Assembly (NCBI GenBank): GCA_030522415.1
Contig: CM060107.1
Coordinates: 46,831,807 to 46,895,806 of the forward strand
Direction of reading: 5' to 3'
DNA length: 64,000 bases
Source of the DNA: Channallabes apus
Lineage: Eukaryota; Chordata; Actinopteri; Siluriformes; Clariidae
The first letter of the stretch is position 1; each line of letters begins with the position of its first letter. Of this stretch, positions 13,592 to 22,900 are shown in pieces. The notes beneath the pieces were generated by a model. The model worked only from the letters and a program-made list of their open reading frames with translations. It was not told where the DNA came from and did no database searches. The translations under genes were made by a program, and so were the position numbers.

Positions 13592-15824
13592 AGTTTTACA
13601 CGGCTTGAGATGCATGTCTTGTGTTTGCAGAAATGAGCAGTATTACGAGGCCCTTCAGACAGTCTGGAACCAGCTCTTCATCAACATAAAGAGCCTCATC
13701 TCCTGGCAGTACTGCCTGCACGACATCAGCCGCATCAACTCCCTCACAATCACCATAGTAAATCATTACTTTGTCACACTCATAATAACCTGCAGGACTA
13801 TTAATATATATATTAATAATATGTGCATCTCGTAATATCAGTAATACCAGAACTGTACACACGCCTGAAATGTTACTGTTTCAGTTTGAGTGTATAATTT
13901 TTGACAATCCCTTAATTTTGATACTACAGTGAAACCTTGGATTGCGAGTAACGCAGTCCAAAACGAGCAAAGATTTTTTTTTATAAATTTTGACTTGGAA
14001 AAAGTCTTGGTTTTACGAGTATCATGTATCACGCATGAGCTTCTCGTTTTGATGCCGAGCGGCACGTGATCACAACTGAGCCAATTGTGACATAGACCCC
14101 CCTACTTTCGCCTTCACAGACACACACACACTCTTTCTCTCTGCTGTACACAGAAACACTGCTCTGTCGCAATTCTTTTTAAAGGTAAAGTGCAGGTTAA
14201 TTTGTTTTATTTTTACTTTACCGCTCGTGTGTCGCTCAATCGAGTGTCATTAGAGAGATTTCTTGTATATTTTTCCGGTAAAACAGTGTTTCTGTTGTGT
14301 GCACGCTTGTGTGTGAAATGAGTGGAGGAAGGGTAAATGTGTAAGATGAGAGAGGGCAGAGGGGAGGGGCTCCTTACTTACACAGCGCCTGCACGCACAA
14401 ACAAACACTTGTCTGTCGGAATTTATTTCTACTTTTTTTTTAAAGGTAAAGTGCAGGTTAATTTGTTTTATTTTTACTTCACATTTTGTATTAATTATTT
14501 TTATGTATGGATTTTTTGGGCTGTGGAACACATAATTTGTGTTTCCATTATTTCTTATGGGAAAATTCGATTTGGTTGAGGAGTGTTTTGAAATACGAGC
14601 CCGCTTCCGGAACGACTTATGCTCGTAATCCGATGTTCCACTGTATTAGCATACTTTGTTTCTAACCTTTTCGGCTCTTATTTAGATTTTCTTTTTTTAG
14701 TCTTAGATAAGAGGTAGGTGGAGGGGTTTATGATACAGCAAATAGAAAAACATGTATATTATTAATGCTCATTTAAAGAGCTTATTATTGAAATTCCTGA
14801 CAGGAAAACTCATTTGCAAAACACTTTACTTAGCATCTTTTTTTTTTCTAATAACAACAATCAATGCTTTTGTATAGACCCTAATATAGAGGCCTCTTTC
14901 AAACGGTTTAGATGTCCTTTCATGGTAAAAGTATCTTTAGACATTAAACCATCACTATTTTTCATAGCATGAGACAGAGTGCAATATTTATTGCCTTTTT
15001 TTTTTTTTTTTAGCATAGCATACCTCAACCAGGGTGGTAGAGGTAGCTCAATCTGATTAATTTTAACATAATTTATAATGAGATATAATGGCTCAAAATA
15101 TGCTCTACCAAAAAGTTAATCAGAACATTAAAGTGTTAGTTATTGTAAGGCCTAATCCATATCATTTAGAATTATTTTTAAAGACCACACTGTGTGTTTT
15201 ACGATTCTAGGTTGTGTGTTTATTAATTTTCTTCCGACTGCTTCCTCATTGTTGCAGCTCAGCACTAAACAACCCACACCCTGAATACCGGTTTATTTCT
15301 TTAATAACTCATCTGCGATGATCTAATACTATGGCTTTTTGTGTCTGCAGCTGACTCAAATGCGTCCAGAGCAGTACCGCAGCATCATGAAGAGCTTGGA
15401 GTTTCACTATCAGGAGTACCAGAGGAATTGTTCGGGGTCCGAGATGTTTGTAGAGGAGGATAAGAAAGCCATTGAAAGCCAGTATAATGGAGCCCAGCTA
15501 CACTACGATAACCTGGTCGAACAGCTTCCAGCCTACAGTGAGTCCATACAGTACAAGTAGAGATCGACCTGCCGGATTCACAAGCACGTGTTTTTCCTCA
15601 ATTCAACTTTTGTGTTTTACAGATAAGGAGGTAGTTGTAACTGGTATCAGCGTGCTGAGTGAGTTACATGCCCTGCAGTTGAAGCTTCATGCTCTGGAGA
15701 CTGCACTCGGTACACACCAGCACATCCCAATGGGACAGGGAGCACCAGCACAATACACCAGTCTTATCACTTGCACACAGGTAAAAGCAGCACACATTAC
15801 ACACACACACGCCTCATAAAGCAA

Positions 15825-15893
<69 letters not shown>

Positions 15894-18800
15894 AATAACT
15901 GTATATCTGTATTTTCTTCGTCATTGTGTTGTACGCAGGCAACAATAAGGGATGTGGAGTCAGTGAGAGGAGAGTTCCAGAGGCTGAAAGGACCGGTGCT
16001 AACAGAATTGGAGGCTACGAAAGACACGGATAAAGCGCAGTTTCTTCAAAGTCAACTCAACCTCATTAACCAGAGACTTGACAAGCTGGGGTCTCACTCT
16101 TCTATTTATCTACAAAGGTAGAAAATATACAGAACTGGCAAAAAAAAAAAAAGCTTTTTTTTTAATTTTTTTTTTTTTTATGTTTTTTTAAGTTATATAT
16201 TTATGCTTCAGGTTGAAGGCGCTCAAGTCTTTGCATCAGGCGCTACTACAGGCAGAGGACGTAGTGAAGGTTTATGAAGCTCGACTCACGGAGAGAGAGA
16301 CAACATCACTGGAGCCAGCTGAAGTCCAGGAGTACCAGAGTGCTCTTAGGGTAATGCTTATTTATTTAACCGGCATAAGCTCTAAGCTCCAAAATGTCAG
16401 CGCTGTAGCACTAATTGACTATAAAGCATATAATTTTGATCTGCCCAAGTTTTAATGCCATGAGACAACGACTTAAAAAAATATATATATATATTCTGCA
16501 AGACATCTACCAAAAGTCCATCTAAAGAATGTGTACAATTTTGTTCTTCCGGCCAAGTTATAATGTGATATTTATTTATCCATTATTTTAATACATACAT
16601 ATACACAGTATATATTGGTTGAATGTTTAATATGTATCTGCCATGAATTAGCCTGTGCAGCTGATATAACGGTAAAATTTTGTTTGTATTAGGGTTTAAG
16701 TACATCAACAAAATCTGAAAATGTGGATTTATAATAGATGTCTATGCTTTTCAGGCCATGCGGTCTGAGCTCGATCAGAAGGAAAGTGTGTTGCATTCAC
16801 TAGAGGATGAAATGATCAAGGCTCATCAGTGCAATGAGCAAATTGATCAGAACTGTCACAGGTGTGATGTTGACCTGTGCCTGTACAGTGAGCATGTAAA
16901 GCAGCTCTCTGATCGCTGGAAGCGAATTCAGACACAGATTAACAGCAGGCAAGATTTTTTTTTCTCTCTCTTTTTTTTTTAATTTAAAAATTTTTTTTTT
17001 TTTCTTTACATTAATATTTTTATATACAGTCAGACAGAAAAAAAATTATATACTCTTCAGGAAAAGAAAAACTTGTATAGATATTTTAATACAAAATTTA
17101 TTGCTGTACATTGATTATATGTTAATATATCAATATCAAAACACAGTGAAAACTTTGATTGTGAGTGACGCGATTTACGAGTGTTCTGCAAGACGAGCAA
17201 AGATTTTTAATACATTTTGATTTGGAAAACCAACAAGTCTTGGTTTACGAGTACCGAGTATCATGTATCACGTAAGCGCTTCTTGTTTTGATGCCGAGCG
17301 GCACGTGATCGCAACTTTGATTGCGCGTCTCTTACTGATATAATCAACATCCGTGCAGCGGGTACTGTTTACTATAACACTGTGACCACGTTTGTGCGCG
17401 TAAAACATATTTTACTTTGTCTGTATGCGTGTGTGTACAGCGCTGAATAAAGCAAAAGCAAGTCGCATTAGAGAGGATTAAAAATCCATTTTCTCTCTCT
17501 GCTCAAGGCTCAGCCTGCTTCTTGTGTCTGTGTTCGCATGCGTCATTGGACACCGTGCCACACACACAGTCACCTCTTACTTTCGCCTTCCCAGACACAC
17601 ACACGCACTCTCTCTCTCTCTGCTCAGTGTTTCCGTTATGTGCGCGCGTGTGAAAAGAGTGGAGGAAGAGTAACTGTGTAAGACGAGATGGGGAGCTTAC
17701 TTTAGATTCACATACACATACCCACCGCCTGCACGCACAAATGGAAATAATTGTCTGTCAGGATTAATTTGTTTTATTTTTACTTTATATTTTGTATTAA
17801 TTATTTTCATATGAATATTTTTGGGTGGTGGAACGAATCGTCTGAGTTTCGATTATTTCTTACGGGAAAATTTAACTGTATACAGTGGAACCTTGGATTA
17901 CGAGCTTAATTCGTTCCGGAAGCAGGCTCATATTTCAAAACACTCATAAACCAAATTTGATTTTCCCATAAGAAATAATGGAGACTCAAATTATTTGTTC
18001 CACAGTCATAAAATAAATAAATATATACAACACAAAATATAAAGTGAATTTGTTATTTGTCAGGATTTATTATTTTTTTTTTTTTAAAGGTAAAGTGCAG
18101 GTTAATTTGTTTTTTGTTTTTACTTTATATTTTGGAGGGGGGAATAGGGGGTCTACTGTGTAGGATGACTTTCTGACGCGCACGCACACTAATGGAATCA
18201 ATTATCTGTCAGCAAACTTTTTTAACAAGGAACCTCTAATGACACTCGCTTTCACTTCCTTCTGAAAGTTTTGTGGAAATGGGACATTGGATTGTGGTTA
18301 AATTGATTGATCTCTCGCACTGCTACAGCCTTTTAACCTTTTTCTTCACGAGGCCCGTTGTTGCAGTACAGTCACTAAAGAACAGTTAGAAACTCTGGGC
18401 TAGAAAGTCAAGGTTCCACTGTATACAGTTAAATTTCCTCGTAAGAAATAATCGAAACTCAGACGATTCGTTCCACAACCCGAAAATATTCATATGAAAA
18501 TAATTACTGCAAAATACTAAGTAAAAATTAAACAAATTAACCTGTATTTTCACTTTAAAAGAATTGTGGCTAAAGCAAGACAAGAGGGAGGAGGAGGAGG
18601 GGGGCTACTGTGTAGGACGCTTTCTGACGCGCGCGCACACTAACGCAATCACTTCTCTGTCAGCAAACTTCTTTAACAAGGATCCTCTCTAATGACACTC
18701 GCTTTCGCCTCCTTCTGAAAATGTGACATTGGATTGTCGTTAAACTGATTGATCTCCCGCACTGCTACAGCCTTTTAACCTTTTTCTTCACAAGAAAAAC

Positions 18801-19971
18801 TGTCAGTACAGTCACTAAAGAACAGTCACTACACTTGGACAAAAAAAAAATGCTTCATTCGCAAACACACTTGACCCACTGAGACTGAGCATGGGTGACG
18901 ATTTCCCACAATCCCACAGCACGAGAGAGAGAAGAATTGGCTCAGTTGTGATCATGTGACGCTCGGCAGACAAAGCACATGCGTACTACAGTAGTCGTAT
19001 ATCAAGACCTGCTTTATTAAGTTAAATTGTATGAAAAGAATTTTGCTCGTCTTGCAAAACGCTCATAGACCAAGTTATTCACAATCCAAGGTATCATACT
19101 ATTTTTCTTTTCTGAAGTGTGTATACATTTTTTTTTTGGCTGACTCAGTATGTAGCCTTTATAAAATTTTAACTTCAGTAAACTCTTTTTGTCTTAGGTA
19201 TTCAGATCTGGAGACATACCTGCAGCAGCTAAAGTATTACCTGAACTCAAGCTCAGCTCTCACCACCTGGATTAATGACACCAAAAGGCGTACAGAAGCT
19301 CAGCTGAGCGCTAAGACAGATGACATCACCGTTGTCAACAAACTCCTTACCCAACAAAAGGTTTGACTGTCTTCTTTATTTATAAAATGTGTAGTTAGTT
19401 AGACTTCAACTTAATCCAGCTCAGCTCCATAACGGCTCTTAAAATCTTTAAAAAAAAAAAAAAGATGTCATGTGTGTATATATAATCCATAGGCACTGAA
19501 TTCTGAGATAACAGCAAAGAGGGAGACTGTGGATGCTGTCCAGAGAGACGGTGACACCTGCGTTAATACCATCAAGGTATAATTATGCGATGGCATCATG
19601 TTTCTTTTTAACATAGCCGTATGGGTTCATCAGAACAAAACAAATGTTTAAGTTTTTTTTTTCTTCTATAATAATAATGTAGGACTATGAGCTTGGATTG
19701 GCATCTTACAGTGCTGGGCTAGAAACTCTGCTCAACATTCCTATAAAGAAATCAATGCTGCAGTCTCCAGCTACAGTTGTGATAGAGGAGGTACGAAATA
19801 ACGTCCAATACGATATTGTATTTGGTCTCTGGGTTAGGCTTTTAATTATTTTATTTTTTTCACCTGTTTTAGGTTTCTTCTTTGCATAGCCGCTATTTAG
19901 AGCTGCTTACACGTTCGAGTGATTATTGCAAATCTCTTGGAGACTCATTAAAGAACTTGGAAGAGCTTAAG
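1..19971 (+). CDS. dsp: dsp head and plakin domain, exons 1-22
   Basis: These 22 short exons encode the N-terminal head and the spectrin-like repeats of the plakin domain, which bind plakoglobin and plakophilin. Landmarks that match human desmoplakin: SREIMW-like [15 protein letters not shown] in exon 7 (10452-10619), NHPASDKIE at the end of exon 8, TLQTQWSW in exon 9, [15 protein letters not shown] in exon 11, and QNLVNKSK-type sequence just before it. The SH3 module spans exons 11 and 12 ([11 protein letters not shown], then NSERSKW.ITGPGG and PPPNPL). [12 protein letters not shown] in exon 17 and [14 protein letters not shown] in exon 21 mark the last repeats. Exon 1 reads [19 protein letters not shown] in frame 2 and ends in phase 2, which fits the single leading base of exon 2. 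Exons 2 and 3 are the least conserved, and I placed them by phase plus QAEFILQ and DLGQPND similarity. Confidence 0.9.
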
Positions 19972-22900
19972 GTATATAAAAAACACTTAATTGTATTGTA
20001 GAGTTCATGCATGGCTCTTTTTTTAATTTATTTTTTATAAAAAAAAAAAGTTCTGTTTTTTTCACTCTTGTGATTCATTCATAGATACGGAACACCAAGA
20101 TAGATTTGCTTGAAGAGGAGCTCCGACTTCTGAGAGCAGACATAGAAGACCGCAATGCTAAGAACTTGTCGCTGCAAGAGGCGCTCTCGCGCTACCAGCT
20201 GAAGCTGAACGAATCTCAGGAGCACCTCCTTTCCCTGGAGGAGGTGAAGAGAAACCAGGCTCTGAGGTGCACCACAGTACAGGAGAATCTCAGCTCTTCG
20301 CAGAACCGCCTACAAGAGCTCACGGATGAGGTGTGGCGTCTGAAAATTCTTGTGGAGGAGGAGAAAAGAAACCGGAAGATCGTGGAGGAACGGTATAGCA
20401 GTCAGCAGGATGATCATGAGGGGAGCATGCGGAAAAGACTGAAGGAGTTAGAAGGGGCCAACTGGGCCAAAATCGAACTGGAGCAAACCGTGTCGGAACG
20501 GACACGGGAGCTCGAGCGCGTGCGGAGGCAGTTGGAGGAGGAGACGAAGAACCTGAAACAGACACAGATGGAGCTGGCTAAGGTAAGACAGCAACACAGT
20601 ACAGAGATGAGGGAGGTCAAACAGACCTACGAGTCGCAAATCCTGGTAACACAAACAAACATACAGATGCTCTCAAAGCAGCGGAAGGATGACTCCATGT
20701 CCATGCAGATGGAGTGCAGCAGAGTAGAGGGGGAATACAAGAAGTTGCAGGAGGAGTTAAGGAGGGTGCAGCTCGCCCTCAGTGAAGAACAAGCGCAAAG
20801 AAGACATGCAGAGGTATTGCTGCAGCAACAAGTCCAAGCCGGCACAGAGGAAGCCAGAAAAAGGAGTGAATTGGAGGCTCAGATACAACAGATTCTTAGT
20901 CAGCAGAGTGCAGAAGAAAGCAGATGGAAAGGAGTGCAAGCGCAGTCCACAAAGTCTCTGCAGGAAAAGACCACTCAGATCTCCAACCTCCGACAGTCAC
21001 TTGATGACGAGATGCACAAGCGGAGAGCACTAGAGGCAGAGAACGGCCATCTGCAAAAGGAGCTAGCAGACCTCCATGCTAAACATACAACTTCTAGTCA
21101 GGAACTAATCAAACTCCGATCTTCACACCAAGAGCTAAGCATCCTCCGTGTGGAGTTGGAAAGCCAGGGCAATGAGCGGAACCGGGCAGAACTGAACATC
21201 GCACACCTTCAGGCGAGGATCCAAGAGCTCCAGGGGGAGCTGAAAGAACTGGACGGGCAGCTGAATCAGCAAATAAAAGTAACCCAAGATGAGGCAGCCA
21301 AGCGCAGGAAGACGGAAGCTCAGCTTGAGAAGACAAGCCAGGCTATGCGAGAGTACACGTCCACCATCACTACTTTACAAAAGAGTCAGGAGGAGGCTAG
21401 CATGGACGCCAGAAGATCCGAAGAAGAACGCAGAAAGCTCCAGGAGGCTCTTGAGCGTAACCTAAAGGAGCACAGTACCTCCACTCAGCATCAAGCTACA
21501 CTGGAAGTTGAAATGAAAACTTTAAGACTTCAGCTGGTGCAGGAGCAAGGTCGGGTCTCTGAGGCCAATCAGCGCTTTCAAGTCTTGCACCGGAGCATGG
21601 AAGAGAAAACCAAAACTCTTAACGAGACCATTTCTGAGACCAATCGCTTGAAGGAGCTCACAGAGTCTCTCACCAAAGAGCGCCTCGGACTGGAGGAGGA
21701 GCTACGAGCTGTGCGGCTGGAGCACGACACACTGCTGCAAGACAAGCAAAGTGAGGATGACCAGATGAGCGCCCAGATTGCAGCACTTCAGCAACAGCTT
21801 CAAAACAGCCAGAGCACCCGTGTAGAGCACGAGAAACTTACCCAACAGCTCTCGCAGGAGAGAGAGAAGCTTCGGTTGGAGATGCAGAATATCGTCAAAC
21901 AGGCCAGTGAGGTACTAATCAACTGTAAAATGTCTGAGTCTGTCATAGACTGTAGATCCACTCAGACATTACGTAGGATGGTTTCCAGTTTGCTTCCTCC
22001 TTCTCAATCTCTTCACACTCTGCAGATGGTCTTCTGTACTCTACCATTTCATGATCTGTTTCTACACCTGAGTCTGCCTCTCATTCCCATGGAAAGCAAT
22101 TATTCACGTGGAATCCTCACTCTGTGTGCTTTTTCAGCTTCTTCTTTTGTTTACGTGATCATTGCAACTCAATCTCTAATCAAGTCGTTCTTAAATCATC
22201 ACTCTGGCAGATATTCTCCAAAATATATAATTATATATTCGCTTCCTTATTGACTCTGTGGTGTTTTTGATTTAGGTACCATGATTTGTACTTTAACACT
22301 TAATGCATAAATCAACTGACCAGCTCTCTTGGCATTCGGCAATAACTAAATAACAATCATTAGATTAGATCTCGTAGTAGACTAATCATAAAACTACTTA
22401 TGAATGATTCATAGCTTTCATTAATATGCATGCTGTTAGAAGTTCTAAAGTCTGAACACTTATGCTGTTTCGTAGTTAAATTTCCGTAACGTATTAACGC
22501 ATCTCTTGTTCTCTCTCCTTTTTTCTTCTTCTCTATTTAGACATCAAGCTTGATCCAGTCTTCCCAGTCTCAGTGCACCGAATTACAACGAGAACGAGAT
22601 TCCCTCCTCAGGAAGATTAAAACTCTAGAAGAAAATACATCCCGCATGCAGAAAACTGAGGAGGAACGTATAAACATCAAAATGTCACTCGAGACAGAAC
22701 TGCGGCTTAAACAGCAGCTTCAGGGAGAGAACGAGAGGCTCAGGAATGAGCTCGGCATCTGGAAAAAACAAAGTCAGAGCCAAGAAGATCATGTGCAGCA
22801 GAACGCAACAGCGCGTTTGGCGCTAGAAGGGGAATGTACTTCGTTGAGAAGCCGTATGGAGCAGCTTCAGGCCCAAATGAAAGAAGTCGAAAAGCGGTAC

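Noticed and set aside
13260..13835. 191-aa plus-strand ORF as one exon
   Set aside because: It reads through intron 12 including the TATC array. The two dsp exons inside (13332-13486 and 13631-13757) join in a different frame for the second exon.
20106..22253. One 715-aa dsp reading frame taken as the exon
   Set aside because: The part after 21911 is not plakin-like, and the family sequence resumes at 22541 in phase.
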